In this document: positions 1 to 9,489 of the stretch, one piece after another
Numbering within the stretch: position 1 is the first letter of the stretch
How the letters are laid out: each line of letters opens with the position of its first letter
NCBI RefSeq assembly: GCF_000319575.2
Contig: NC_021291.1
Location: 1,054,001 to 1,118,000 of the forward strand
Length of the DNA: 64,000 nt
DNA from: Spiribacter salinus M19-40
GTDB taxonomy: Bacteria > Pseudomonadota > Gammaproteobacteria > Nitrococcales > Nitrococcaceae
Direction: 5' to 3'
Translations under genes and position numbers: made by a program
Notes under the pieces: model-generated
Seen by the model: only the letters and a program-made list of their open reading frames with translations
Told to the model about the DNA's origin: nothing
The model's database searches: none

Positions 1-1
1 G

Positions 2-511
2 AACTGGCCAAGTTTCATCGAGGACTTCTGTGCCCATTGGCCCACAGATCGCGCCGGACTACGCGTGGATCAGGTGCGCTATGGGAGCGCTGGCGCGGGC
101 GTCGAAAGGGCGGGCAACCCGCGCTGGAGACGCCTGGCCGAGCAGCGCATCGGCGCGAAATCCGTCTTCCACTTCGACGTCCCCGGCTCGGTTGCCAAAT
201 CAACCCATGCCGGCCTGCCCTGGATACAGCATGTGCGCCGACGGGCTGGCACGCGTTTGCACTGCTGGCCATTCGACGGCTGGACCATCCCGGCGGGGCG
301 CTCGGCGATTGCCGAGATTTACCCGGCCATCTGGAGCGCAGACTATGCCCGCGAGGACCGCACCGGCGATCAGCACGACGCCTACGTGGTCGCCGCCGCT
401 CTGCAGACGGCCGATCGCAACGGCACACTTACCGCACTACTCCAGCCTGAACTGGACGCAGAGACCGCGCGCATCGCGAATATCGAGGGCTGGATCCTCG
501 GCGTAACCTAG
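2..511 (+). CDS. Partial hypothetical protein, possibly DUF429-like (RNase H-like fold)
   Basis: The reading frame is open from the first bases of the window, so the N-terminus is missing; about 169 residues remain. The visible part contains an FHFDVPGSVAKSTHAG stretch, an EIYPAIW motif and a DQHDAYVVAAAL motif. An acidic residue near 'E-YPA' and a late 'D-HDA' are features I associate with DUF429-type predicted nucleases of RNase H-like fold, but this is recall without a search. It converges on prpE, whose stop lies five bases past this stop. No catalytic role can be confirmed from a fragment. Confidence 0.5.
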   Translation, partial: NWPSFIEDFCAHWPTDRAGLRVDQVRYGSAGAGVERAGNPRWRRLAEQRIGAKSVFHFDVPGSVAKSTHAGLPWIQHVRRRAGTRLHCWPFDGWTIPAGRSAIAEIYPAIWSADYAREDRTGDQHDAYVVAAALQTADRNGTLTALLQPELDAETARIANIEGWILGVT

Positions 512-516
512 CCGCC

Positions 517-2409
517 TTAGCGATTGCGCAGGCGTTCGAGCTCGGCTGCCACCTCATCCAGCACACTGGGGTCATCGATGGTGGCGGGCATATTCCAGGC
601 CTCTTCGTTTGCCATGCTCCGCAAGGTCCCACGTAGGGTCTTGCCAGATCGCGTTTTGGGCAAACGCTTGACGACCGCGCAGTGTCGGAACGCTGCCACG
701 GGGCCGATCTGGTCACGCACACACTGGATAAGCTCAGCCACGAGTGCAGACTCATCACCGCTGAATCCGCTGTTCACCACCACCAGGCCCATCGGTATCT
801 GGCCCTTGAAGTCATCCTTAACCCCAAACACCGCGGCCTCAACCACCTCGGGATGGTTGCTGAGCACCTCCTCCATGCCGCCGGTGGACAGACGATGTCC
901 GGCGACATTAATCACATCATCGATGCGGCTCATGATGTGCACATAGCCATCGGTATCGATAATCCCCGAGTCACCGGTCAAATAGTGCCCAGGGTAGTGG
1001 CTTAGATAACCGTCGCGATGACGCGCTCGATTACCCCAGAGCGTTAACAATGTGCCCGGTGGCAGCGGGAGGCGTATGGCGATGTTGCCTAGCTCACCCG
1101 CGGGCATATCCGTGCCAGCCTCATCCAGCGCGCGCACGTCATAGCCCGGCATGGGCCGGCCCGCGGCACCAATTTTCACCGGCAGCGACTCAACACCGAA
1201 TGGATAGCCGGCGATCGCCCAGCCAGTCTCGGTCTGCCACCAGTGATCGAGCACCGGCACACCAAGCGTGCGCTCGGCCCAACGCACGCTGTCGGGGTCA
1301 GAGCGCTCACCCGCCAGGAAAAAGGCCCGCAGCGACTGGATGTTATGTGCAGCAATGCCCTCGCCCTCAGGGTCTTCCTTTTTAATGGCCCGCAGTGCCG
1401 TGGGTGCCGTAAACAATGCCTTGGCACCGGTCTCTTCCACGACACGCCAGAATGCGCCGGCATCGGGCGTACCAATCGGCTTGCCCTCATAGAGCACGGT
1501 CGTCGAGCCATTAATCAGCGGGCCATAGACGATGTAGGAATGCCCGACAACCCAGCCCACATCGGAGGCCGTGAACATGACCTCTCCCGGGGCCACGCCA
1601 TAGACATTCGGGAGTGTCCATTGCAGCGCCACCGCATGGCCGCCGTGATCACGCACGATGCCCTTGGGCCGACCGGTCGTGCCTGAGGTATAGAGAATGT
1701 AGAGCGGATGGTTGGCATCAACTGACACGCACTGCGCTGGTGCAGCCGCCCCAACGGCCGCCTCCCAATCGTGATCGCGATTCGCCACAAGGGTGCAGGG
1801 CTGGGTGGGCCGCTGCAGCACCAGGCATTGCTCCACCCGGTGATCGGCAAGCTCGATGGCTTGATCGAGTAGCGATTTGTAATCCACCACCCCACTGGGC
1901 TCGACACCACAGGAGGCCGACAAGATGACACGCGGCGTTGCATCATCGATGCGCTTGGCAAGCTCGGGCGCGGCAAAGCCGCCAAAGACCACCGAGTGGA
2001 TGGCTCCGATGCGCGCACAGGCCAGCATCGCCATCGCTGCCTCCGGCACCATTGGCATGTAGACGATCACTCGGTCACCGGCCTCAACCCCCAAATCCCT
2101 TAGGGCACCGGCAAGTCGAGCCACCTGATCCTGCAAGTCACTGTAGGTGTACTGGGCCTTCTGCCCGGTCACCGGGCTATCCCAGATCAGCGCCGTCTGA
2201 TCACCGCGACCAGCCGCCACATGCCGGTCAATCGCGTTGTAACAGGTATTGAGGCGCCCCCCCGCAAACCAGCGGTAGAACGGCGCATCGCTATCATCCA
2301 GCACCCGATCCCACGGCTGGTCCCAGTCAATGGCCTGTGCCTGCTCGCCCCAGAAGCCTTCCGGGTCTTTGAGTGAGCGCTCATACAGCTCATCGTAGCG
2401 CTTGGTCAT
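517..2409 (-). CDS. prpE: Propionate--CoA ligase (propionyl-CoA synthetase)
   Basis: This 630-residue enzyme activates propionate, or a similar short acid, with ATP and CoA through an acyl-adenylate in the cytoplasm. The acetyl-CoA synthetase N-terminal region occupies about residues 1-60. The AMP-binding signature TSGTTGRPKG lies at 241-250, and the C-terminal TRSGK motif carries the lysine that is typically acetylated in this family. The opening (YDELYERSLKDPEGFW) and full length fit PrpE better than Acs. No methylcitrate-cycle genes are nearby. It follows the MBL hydrolase by 18 bases, so the two are probably co-transcribed. Acetate or another short acid as main substrate cannot be excluded. 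Confidence 0.88.
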   Translation of the reverse strand: MTKRYDELYERSLKDPEGFWGEQAQAIDWDQPWDRVLDDSDAPFYRWFAGGRLNTCYNAIDRHVAAGRGDQTALIWDSPVTGQKAQYTYSDLQDQVARLAGALRDLGVEAGDRVIVYMPMVPEAAMAMLACARIGAIHSVVFGGFAAPELAKRIDDATPRVILSASCGVEPSGVVDYKSLLDQAIELADHRVEQCLVLQRPTQPCTLVANRDHDWEAAVGAAAPAQCVSVDANHPLYILYTSGTTGRPKGIVRDHGGHAVALQWTLPNVYGVAPGEVMFTASDVGWVVGHSYIVYGPLINGSTTVLYEGKPIGTPDAGAFWRVVEETGAKALFTAPTALRAIKKEDPEGEGIAAHNIQSLRAFFLAGERSDPDSVRWAERTLGVPVLDHWWQTETGWAIAGYPFGVESLPVKIGAAGRPMPGYDVRALDEAGTDMPAGELGNIAIRLPLPPGTLLTLWGNRARHRDGYLSHYPGHYLTGDSGIIDTDGYVHIMSRIDDVINVAGHRLSTGGMEEVLSNHPEVVEAAVFGVKDDFKGQIPMGLVVVNSGFSGDESALVAELIQCVRDQIGPVAAFRHCAVVKRLPKTRSGKTLRGTLRSMANEEAWNMPATIDDPSVLDEVAAELERLRNR

Positions 2410-2427
2410 GGCCGTCTCCTCTCCTCG

Positions 2428-3366
2428 TTATCGCTGCTTCTCACGCCAGAGCCACATGCCCTCGGCCGTGAGCCAGATGTCCTTTCCGTAGGCTTTAATG
2501 TAGGCCGACCAGTCGGCTCCAGTGGTTAGCCAGTCGTACCAGACTGTCTGCAGTCGACGCTCCAGATCGTCTACCGAGTCCGCGGCCCAGGTAGCCTCGA
2601 TGCCGGCATCCAGCATGGCCTCAAGCGTCGCGGCGACGCTGGCCACCTCCGTAATCAGGGGGAAATGCGCTGGGGCCACCTGGGCGGGGGCAGACTGGAC
2701 GATGCGCGCGAGCGTGTCGCGGTAGGCCTCGGGTTTGAACTGGGGCGGGGGTACCACCGGTACAACAAAGGGAGCGCCCTCGTCTCCAAACCCCGGATAG
2801 CCAGCCCCGAAGGCATCGCCCGCAATGAACTTGCCGCTGTCGTGATCAAGCAACCCGAGCTGGTGCCAGGCGTGCCCCGGGGTGTAGACCACCTCCAGCG
2901 TCCGCCCACCGATCTGCAGTACGCGGCCATCATCCAGCGGCTCCACGCGATCCGCCGCCACCGCGGTGACGGGGGTGTATTCGCGGTCGAAGAATGCATC
3001 ACCGTAAAGCGCGCGCACGCCCACCTCGAGCTGAGACGGATCCACCATGTGATCAGCGCCCGAGGGATGAACGCCAAGCCGCGCTTGAGGAAGGGCCTGC
3101 ATCAGCGCACCGGCACCTCCGGCATGGTCAAGATGGACATGGGTTGGGATGACGTAGGCGACGTTATCGGCCGAACAGCCCAGTACCTCAATCACCTCAA
3201 GCAGGCCGGGCACGTTGGCTGGCACACCGGTATCCAGGATAGCGACCTGTCCCTGGTCGACGAGCAGATAGACCGCCGTGTGGTTCTTACGCAGGTAGCC
3301 CGTATCGAACCGGTAAAGCCCCGGGGCGATGAGCTCCAATGCATGCCCGGCTACGCTGGCCATCAT
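2428..3366 (-). CDS. MBL-fold metallo-hydrolase
   Basis: A 312-residue metallo-beta-lactamase-fold protein. The metal-binding signature THVHLDHAGG is at residues 75-84; a later histidine (YTPGHAWHQLG) and the aspartate in FIAGDAFGAGYPG supply further expected ligands. It opens with a short beta-rich segment (GLYRFDTGYLRKNHTAVYLL) typical of hydrolases acting on thioesters, lactones or glutathione conjugates. It sits directly upstream of prpE, so a thioesterase-like role in acyl-CoA metabolism is possible. That is inference from position only; the substrate is unknown. Confidence 0.8.
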   Translation of the reverse strand: MMASVAGHALELIAPGLYRFDTGYLRKNHTAVYLLVDQGQVAILDTGVPANVPGLLEVIEVLGCSADNVAYVIPTHVHLDHAGGAGALMQALPQARLGVHPSGADHMVDPSQLEVGVRALYGDAFFDREYTPVTAVAADRVEPLDDGRVLQIGGRTLEVVYTPGHAWHQLGLLDHDSGKFIAGDAFGAGYPGFGDEGAPFVVPVVPPPQFKPEAYRDTLARIVQSAPAQVAPAHFPLITEVASVAATLEAMLDAGIEATWAADSVDDLERRLQTVWYDWLTTGADWSAYIKAYGKDIWLTAEGMWLWREKQR

Positions 3367-3406
3367 GCGCTCTCCTCCTTTTTGTCCGGCCCTTGGCCGT
3401 GGCGCT

Positions 3407-3970
3407 TCAGCGTCGTTGGCTAAAGCGGGTCAGCGCCCAGGCGATCAATCCAGCCGCCGTGATCTTGACTGCTGCGCCTGGCAGAAACGGCAGAATGCCG
3501 GCCATGACGGCTTGCTCCAGGCTACCAAGGAACACGGACAACCACGCCACACCGAGTGCATAAACCGCCAGGTTGGCCAGCCCGGCCGCCCCGATGGCGA
3601 ATACGGGATTGCGCGCCCAGCCGCGCAAGGCCAGATGACCCGCGATCCAGGCCGCCGGCACCATTCCGAGCAGGTAGCCACCGGTGGGACCTGCGAGATA
3701 CGCCGGACCACCCCCAGCGGCAAAAACGGGCAAGCCCATGAGCCCCTGACCCAGATAGGTCAACACTGTGGCCGCACCCAGCACCGGGCCGTAGACCATG
3801 CCGAGTGCCAGGACGACAAAGGTCTGCATGGTGAACGGGACCGGCCAGAAAGGAATCTCGACGCGCGCGGAGAGCGCGAGCAGCAGCGTCCCGGCGAGCA
3901 CCGAGACGACTTGGCGCGTCAGACTCGCCTGTGCCCAATGGCCGATAACGGCGTGGGTTGCAGTGTTCAT
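3407..3970 (-). CDS. bioY: Biotin transporter BioY (ECF-type S component)
   Basis: A 187-residue membrane protein with about six hydrophobic segments. It carries the BioY hallmarks: VPFTMQTFVVLALG near residues 44-57, then YLGQGLMGLPVFA and the GPTGGYLLGM signature. BioY captures biotin with high affinity and works with the BioMN energising module or alone. No bioM or bioN is present here, so it either acts solo or shares a module encoded elsewhere. It stands 40 bases upstream of the MBL gene on the same strand. The 160-base region before the next rightward gene should hold its promoter, but I could not pick out a clear one. Confidence 0.9.
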   Translation of the reverse strand: MNTATHAVIGHWAQASLTRQVVSVLAGTLLLALSARVEIPFWPVPFTMQTFVVLALGMVYGPVLGAATVLTYLGQGLMGLPVFAAGGGPAYLAGPTGGYLLGMVPAAWIAGHLALRGWARNPVFAIGAAGLANLAVYALGVAWLSVFLGSLEQAVMAGILPFLPGAAVKITAAGLIAWALTRFSQRR

Positions 3971-4132
3971 TAAATCCCCCTTGTACGTATTTCTATTGGC
4001 CGAAAATAGCAGAGCTGGCCGACCCCGTCAGCAACCTACCCGCCTGGCCTTGTGTGGTCTTGCCGCGGTGACGCCACCGCCTTAATCTGCGCAGCGAATT
4101 GTTTGGTCGTAAATACCTATCAGGAGAAACCC

Positions 4133-5206
4133 ATGGATCGTCGTGGATTTATCAAAGGCGCCGGCACCGGACTCGTCGCCGCCAGCGCCGTCAATGCCCC
4201 AGCTGTGATTGCCCAGCCCACCCGGTTTAGGCTGAACATGGTCACGTCCTGGCCGGCCGCACTCGATAACTTGTACGGCACAGCGGAGTACTTCGCCGAG
4301 CGTATCGAGGCAATGACGGATGGGGACGTGCAGGCGCGAACCTCGCCAGGTGGAGCCGAAGTTGGCGCGCTCGAGGTCTACGACGCCGTGTCGAATGGCG
4401 CATTCGAATGCTGTCACACCGCGCCTTACTACTTCATTGGCAAGAACCCGGCACATGGCTTTTTCACGGCGCTGCCCTTTGGCATGACCATGGAAGCCCA
4501 GAACGCCTGGATGGTCAGCGGCGGCGGTCAGGCGCTCTGGGACGAGCTGAATGCCAAGGACAACCTCATCGCCTTCCCGGGCGGCAATACCAGCGCACAG
4601 TGCGGTGGTTGGTTTAACGTCGAGGTGAACAGCCCGGATGACCTCAATGGACTGCGGATGCGCTTCCCGGGGCACGGCGGTCGGGTGATGGCCAAGGCTG
4701 GCGTCAACATCCAGCAACTGCCGGGTGGTGAAGTGTTCACCGCCATGGAGCGCGGCGCACTCGACGCCGCCGAATGGGTCGGCCCATACGACGACCAGAT
4801 CCTGGGAATGCAGGACGTCGCCCAGTATTACTACATGCCGAGTTGGGCAGAGCCGAGCGCCATGCTCGGCTTCTATTTCAACCTCGATGTCTGGAACACC
4901 TTCCCGGCCGATATCCAGGCCCAGATCCGCGCCTGCTGCGCCGAGGCCAATGCCTGGATGGCGGCGCGCTATCTCTCCCGGAACCCGGTGGCCCTACAGG
5001 AGTTGCAGGACCAGGGCGTCGAGGTCCGATATTTCCCGGACTCTGTGCTGGAGGCCTTCCAGACTGGCGCGGCAGAGGTCCACGACGAGGACATGGACAA
5101 CGCGGACTACGCGCGCATCTATCCGGAATGGGAGGCCTTTCGAGATCTGACGCGTGACTGGGATGCGGCGAACAGCTTCCGGTACCGCGCGTTCATCCAC
5201 CGCTAA
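4133..5206 (+). CDS. TRAP transporter substrate-binding protein (DctP/TakP family)
   Basis: A 357-residue periplasmic protein. I chose the ATG at 4133 because an AGGAGA ribosome site lies just upstream and because the protein then starts with a Tat signal (DRRGFIKGAG, ending near AVIAQP). The mature part has TRAP-binding-protein features: LNMVTSWP at its start, a mid-domain FPGHGGRVMAKAG stretch where the carboxylate-binding arginine is expected, and WVGPYDD. The TakP subgroup binds 2-oxo acids or other monocarboxylates; the ligand here is unknown. It converges on the DctM/DctQ genes, and the opposing stop codons overlap. Confidence 0.88.
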   Translation: MDRRGFIKGAGTGLVAASAVNAPAVIAQPTRFRLNMVTSWPAALDNLYGTAEYFAERIEAMTDGDVQARTSPGGAEVGALEVYDAVSNGAFECCHTAPYYFIGKNPAHGFFTALPFGMTMEAQNAWMVSGGGQALWDELNAKDNLIAFPGGNTSAQCGGWFNVEVNSPDDLNGLRMRFPGHGGRVMAKAGVNIQQLPGGEVFTAMERGALDAAEWVGPYDDQILGMQDVAQYYYMPSWAEPSAMLGFYFNLDVWNTFPADIQAQIRACCAEANAWMAARYLSRNPVALQELQDQGVEVRYFPDSVLEAFQTGAAEVHDEDMDNADYARIYPEWEAFRDLTRDWDAANSFRYRAFIHR

Positions 5207-6576
5207 TTCGCGGAGAGCGAAGGCAACCAGGTGACAATCTCTGGCACAGCGATAATGAGCCCGAGCATGAGCAGCTGGATGATGATGTAGGGCACGATGC
5301 CCCGGTAAATCGCCCCTGTCGGAATCGCCGGGGGCGTTACACCGCGCAGGTAAAACAAAGAAAACCCGAATGGCGGCGTCAGAAACGAGGCCTGCAGGTT
5401 CATCGCGATCAATACGCCGAACCAGATCGGGTCAAGGCCGAACGCCGAGGCCATCGGAGCAACCAGCGGCACCACGATGAACGTAATCTCGATGAAGTCG
5501 AGAAAGAAGCCCAACAAAAAGATCGTCAGCATCACAAACAGCACAAACCCCGCCGTTTCACCAGGCAGTGCCATCAGAAAATCCTCGACCAACCATTTCC
5601 CGCCCATGGCGCTGAAAACCGTGGCGAAAACCGTTGCGCCCACGAGGATGGTGAACACCATGGCCGTAAGCCGTACCGTTGTCTCGGCAACAGACATCAA
5701 GTTGGTCATATTGAGCTTGCCGTAGGCGAGCGCCAGCAACGTGGCGCCCAGCGCCCCCATGGCGCCGGCCTCCGTCGGCGTCGCAATCCCGAAAAAGATG
5801 GTCCCGAGTACCGCTGCGACCAGCCCTAGCGGTGGTAGCAGACAGCGCACCACGGCCCCCAGAAGCGGCCCCGTGGTCCCTATATCCTCCGCGCCAGGGG
5901 GCAAAGCCGGCGCGGCCAGGGGGCGTCGCCAGGCAACCAGCGACACCCAGACCATGTAGGCAATACCCAGCAGGATGCCCGGGCCCATGGCGCCGAGGAA
6001 CAAATCGCCGACATTCACACCCATTTGATCGCCGAGAATAATCAGCACGATCGACGGGGGGATGATCTGTCCGAGCGTGCCACTGGCCGCAATGGTCCCG
6101 GTCGCCAGACGGGTGTCGTAGCCGTACTTGAGCATCACCGGGAGCGCGAGGACGCCCATGGTCACCACCGAGGCGCCCACTACACCCGTAGCGGCGGCCA
6201 GCAACATCCCCACCAGAACCACCGAGATGGCCAGACCACCCCGCAGACGGCCGAACAGCCGGCCCATCGTCTGCAACAGATCCTCAGCCAGGCCCGAGCG
6301 CTCGAGCATCGTGCCCATGAAAATGAAAAAAGGCACTGCCACCAACGTGTAGTTATCCATCACGGAGCTATAGAGCCGTTGGGGCAGGATATTCAGCCGA
6401 GCAAGGCGGAAGCTCGGCTCCCAGGGCAACGCCACGCCAAGCGAGGGCAGCCAGTCGCTGCCAATCACAATGAACAAAAGCCCTGTGCCCGCCAGGGCGA
6501 AGGCCACGGGATAACCGGTTAGCAAAAACACCAGCAGCACGGCGAACATGCCAAGGGGCAGAAACTCCGCGATCAC
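5203..6576 (-). CDS. TRAP transporter large permease (DctM family)
   Basis: A 457-residue, strongly hydrophobic protein with a dozen or so membrane segments, the full size for a DctM subunit. Recognisable family stretches are VPFFIFMGTMLERSGLAEDL, ASGTLGQIIPPSIVLII and a late FLDFIEITFIVVPL. It uses a sodium gradient to import the acid delivered by the binding protein. Its start overlaps the stop of the small-permease gene by four bases, so translation is coupled. Its TAG stop overlaps the TAA stop of the convergent binding-protein gene. Confidence 0.92.
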   Translation of the reverse strand: MIAEFLPLGMFAVLLVFLLTGYPVAFALAGTGLLFIVIGSDWLPSLGVALPWEPSFRLARLNILPQRLYSSVMDNYTLVAVPFFIFMGTMLERSGLAEDLLQTMGRLFGRLRGGLAISVVLVGMLLAAATGVVGASVVTMGVLALPVMLKYGYDTRLATGTIAASGTLGQIIPPSIVLIILGDQMGVNVGDLFLGAMGPGILLGIAYMVWVSLVAWRRPLAAPALPPGAEDIGTTGPLLGAVVRCLLPPLGLVAAVLGTIFFGIATPTEAGAMGALGATLLALAYGKLNMTNLMSVAETTVRLTAMVFTILVGATVFATVFSAMGGKWLVEDFLMALPGETAGFVLFVMLTIFLLGFFLDFIEITFIVVPLVAPMASAFGLDPIWFGVLIAMNLQASFLTPPFGFSLFYLRGVTPPAIPTGAIYRGIVPYIIIQLLMLGLIIAVPEIVTWLPSLSAN

Positions 6577-7094
6577 GTCTCACCCCGCAGCCAGCTCGCT
6601 GCCTTGATGACCTGACTCAGGCCTTGCAACAGCAACAGCGTAAAGCCCACCAGGATCAGGGTTTTAATCGGATAGAGCGGCAGCCCCCCAGGGTTGGGAC
6701 TGACCTCGAGCCGAGACCAGCTGCGCTCGACATAATCCAGGCCGAACACAAGCATCACGAGTGAAAACGGGATGACCACAAGCAGTCCGCCGATCAGATC
6801 GATCCAGCCTCGCGCCCGAGCGCTGAGATGGCTATGCACGATATCGACACGGATGTGGCCATCCTGGCGAAGCAGGTCACTCGCCCCAAGCAAAAAGAGC
6901 ACAGCAAAGGCTTGGGTCTGTGCCTCGAGCAAGGCATTGGAGCTCAGTTGAAAGCCGATCTGCGCACCCAGATAACGACCGAATACGTTCACCACGCCGA
7001 GGGCGATCAACAACAACGCGACCCAGCGCAGTCCCAGGCCGACAGCCTCGCTGATCGCGTCAATACAATGGCTGAACGCCCGGAGTGCAGTCAT
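6573..7094 (-). CDS. TRAP transporter small permease (DctQ family)
   Basis: A 173-residue four-helix membrane protein that pairs with DctM. Helices are visible around GLRWVALLLIALGVVNVFGRYLG, the AVLFLLGASDLLRQDGHIRVDIV stretch (typical of DctQ), GLLVVIPFSLVMLVFG and TLILVGFTLLLLQGL. I prefer the ATG at 7094; a GTG at 7130 would add 12 polar residues. It is the first permease gene of the dctQM pair and follows the alcohol dehydrogenase by about 50 bases on the same strand, suggesting one leftward transcript. Confidence 0.85.
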   Translation of the reverse strand: MTALRAFSHCIDAISEAVGLGLRWVALLLIALGVVNVFGRYLGAQIGFQLSSNALLEAQTQAFAVLFLLGASDLLRQDGHIRVDIVHSHLSARARGWIDLIGGLLVVIPFSLVMLVFGLDYVERSWSRLEVSPNPGGLPLYPIKTLILVGFTLLLLQGLSQVIKAASWLRGET

Positions 7095-7142
7095 AAGGCG
7101 CAAAGTATGGCGATGCGCCCCGTCGGCCACAAGCCAGTGGGC

Positions 7143-8288
7143 CTAGGCGGCGGCCTCCATAACCTCAATCAGCCGGCTGACCGACAACGCAACGGGGTTT
7201 CCGCGCATTGACGATGAACCCGTCGCAGCCTCAGCGATGCCGCGTCGATCCGCGACGCGCAGCCCCATGGCCTCCAGGCCCGGCAAACCATGGCGACGGG
7301 ACCAATGCGTCAATGCCTCAAGGGCACCTGGGCGGTCGACATCGAACGCCTCGCCAATCCAGTCCAGGGCCTCGTCAATGCGCCGCGCTGACTCGCCCTG
7401 GCAGACCTCTCGGTTGGCCTGGAGGACCGGCGGCAGCAGGGCGCCAGCGATCGCACCGTGCGGCGCACTCAACACACCGCCGAGCGGCCCGGCAAGGCCA
7501 TGGACGGCACCCAATTTGGCATTGGCGAGCGCAAGCCCACCGCACAAGCTGACCCAGGCCATCCCATCCCGAGCGGCGGACGATTCAGATTCCATTAGGA
7601 CTTGCAGCGCCCGCAAACCACGCGGCGCTGCATCTTGGCACAGCAGATCAGTGAACGGATTGGCCTCGCGACTGATGTACGGTTCGATCACCTGAGTGAT
7701 CGCATCCAGCCCGCTTGCCAGCGTGACAGACCGGGGCGTGTCATCCGTGAGCGCAGGATCGACCAGCGCCAGATCCGCCAGCAATCGAGGATCCCGGAGA
7801 GACACTTTGCGCTGGGCCTCTGGCACACCGATCACGGCATTCGCGGTGACTTCCGCGCCAGTTCCAGCCGTCGTTGGCAGGGCGACCCATGGCAGCGGCG
7901 TCGCATCCAGGGCGGCACCGCTGCCCAACACTTCGAGATAGTCTAGGACCGCCCCGCGAGCCGGAATCAGGCCAGCCAGCGCCTTCGCTAGATCAATAGC
8001 CGCCCCACCGCCTAGCGCAACGACCACCTCCGCACCCTGCGCGCGGCCGACCTCGACACCCGCTTCCACGAGCGCGAGGTCCGGCTCTCTTGGGCAGGCC
8101 ATGGTCTCGAGGGCCGCGTCCTCGGCTGCAAGTGACTCGACCAACCAGCCAGCGCGCTCGGAGCGGCCGCCATGCACGAGTAGAATTCGCTGGCCGCGCG
8201 AGCGAATCGCGGCGGCGGCGCCGTTGGCACAGCCACGCCCAAACTCAATGGACGAGGGCAAGTTGAGACGAAAGGGTGAAGATTTCAT
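7143..8288 (-). CDS. Iron-type (group III) alcohol dehydrogenase with altered metal ligand
   Basis: A 381-residue member of the iron-containing alcohol dehydrogenase superfamily. The nucleotide-binding GGG motif is in ALGGGAAIDLAKA at 91-103, and PTTAGTGAEV follows at 138-147. Metal ligands expected from FucO-like enzymes fall at Asp195, His263 and His277, but the fourth position (usual His) is Gln199 in GLDAITQ. It precedes the TRAP permease genes on the same strand, suggesting oxidation or reduction of an aldehyde, alcohol or hydroxy acid related to the imported compound. Maleylacetate-reductase-like activity is an alternative. Substrate unknown. Confidence 0.82.
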   Translation of the reverse strand: MKSSPFRLNLPSSIEFGRGCANGAAAAIRSRGQRILLVHGGRSERAGWLVESLAAEDAALETMACPREPDLALVEAGVEVGRAQGAEVVVALGGGAAIDLAKALAGLIPARGAVLDYLEVLGSGAALDATPLPWVALPTTAGTGAEVTANAVIGVPEAQRKVSLRDPRLLADLALVDPALTDDTPRSVTLASGLDAITQVIEPYISREANPFTDLLCQDAAPRGLRALQVLMESESSAARDGMAWVSLCGGLALANAKLGAVHGLAGPLGGVLSAPHGAIAGALLPPVLQANREVCQGESARRIDEALDWIGEAFDVDRPGALEALTHWSRRHGLPGLEAMGLRVADRRGIAEAATGSSSMRGNPVALSVSRLIEVMEAAA

Positions 8289-8422
8289 GGGTTTTTCCGC
8301 TGGTGGTCTCGGTGTAACGGGCCGCCGAGGGTTTCACCCCTGCAGCACTTGTTCATATAGGCACATTCGTGACATAAATGCGTGAATTGATCATCGATTA
8401 CTTAAGAAGTAGATAACCACAG

Positions 8423-9454
8423 ATGAAAACGCGCTCGCTCATCGCCGCCAAACTGGCGGTTTTAGGAATGATGGTCCTCGGCAGTCAAGCGCAAGCCGCT
8501 ACGCTGGATAAGGTTCTCGACGCTGGCGAACTCGAGTGTGGCGTGAGCGACGATCGACCCGGATTCTCTCAGAAAGACCGCAACGGTCGCTGGGCAGGGC
8601 TGAATGTCGATACGTGCCGGGCATTTGCCGCCGCCCTCTTTGGTGATGCTGACGCGGTTAACTTTACCCCCCTAACTGAGGCGGAAGCGTTCACAGCGCT
8701 CCAGACAGGCGAGATCGATGTGCTCACCGGAAGCAGCGCTTGGACGGCTACCCGTGACAGCGCCCTTGAACTCAACTTCACTGGGATCAACTTCCATGAT
8801 GGTCAGGGCTTTATGGTCAAAGCAGCCTTGGGCGCTGAACGCGCTGAACGCGCTGACCAGCTTGATAACACCGCTATCTGTATGCAATCCGGCTCAATGG
8901 CCGAGCTCAATATCGCGGATTATTTTCGTGAAAATGACATGCGCTACGAGGCGGTCATGACCGACAGTTTCGAGGCCAGCGCAGAGGGATTTCAGCGTGA
9001 CCAGTGTGACGTGCTGAGCGCTGATATCTCTAAGCTAGCCGCGCTGCGCCAGCAACTGGATAATCCCGACGATACCGAGATTCTGCCGGATCGGATCTCC
9101 AAAAAACCCCTCGGGCCAGTCGTCCGCCAGGGCGATGATGAGTGGTTCAACATCATCAAATGGGTGCTATACGGGCAAATCAACGCGGAAGAGCATGGCA
9201 TCGATTCCGAGAACATCGAGGCGATGCGGGATTCGAGCAACCCGGCGATTCAGGGGCTCATCGGCCGTGACGCACGCACTGGCGAGATCCTTGGGCTTGA
9301 AGACAACTTCATGGTCGACGTCATCTCGCAGGTCGGTCATTACGGTGAGATGTTCGATCGCAATGTCGGCCCGGACACGCCATTGGGCCTGGAAAGAGGC
9401 ATTAATGCCTTGTGGACGGAAGGTGGCATTCTTTACGCGCCCCCCTTTCGTTAA
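8423..9454 (+). CDS. Orphan amino-acid ABC transporter substrate-binding protein (AapJ-like)
   Basis: A 343-residue periplasmic binding protein with a Sec signal (MKTRSLIAAKLAVLGMMVLG to about residue 25). The AapJ-type pattern is clear: LDKVLDAGELECGVSDDRPGF, then NVDTCRAFAAALFGD, then FTALQTGEIDVLTG. General L-amino-acid binding proteins of this family normally sit beside aapQMP genes, but no permease or ATPase follows. Instead a NarL-type regulator begins 35 bases downstream on the same strand. It may serve a permease encoded elsewhere or act as a ligand sensor; both are inference. Confidence 0.85.
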   Translation: MKTRSLIAAKLAVLGMMVLGSQAQAATLDKVLDAGELECGVSDDRPGFSQKDRNGRWAGLNVDTCRAFAAALFGDADAVNFTPLTEAEAFTALQTGEIDVLTGSSAWTATRDSALELNFTGINFHDGQGFMVKAALGAERAERADQLDNTAICMQSGSMAELNIADYFRENDMRYEAVMTDSFEASAEGFQRDQCDVLSADISKLAALRQQLDNPDDTEILPDRISKKPLGPVVRQGDDEWFNIIKWVLYGQINAEEHGIDSENIEAMRDSSNPAIQGLIGRDARTGEILGLEDNFMVDVISQVGHYGEMFDRNVGPDTPLGLERGINALWTEGGILYAPPFR

Positions 9455-9489
9455 AGCGCAAAATTTAACGGTACGGCAAGGATCACGCC

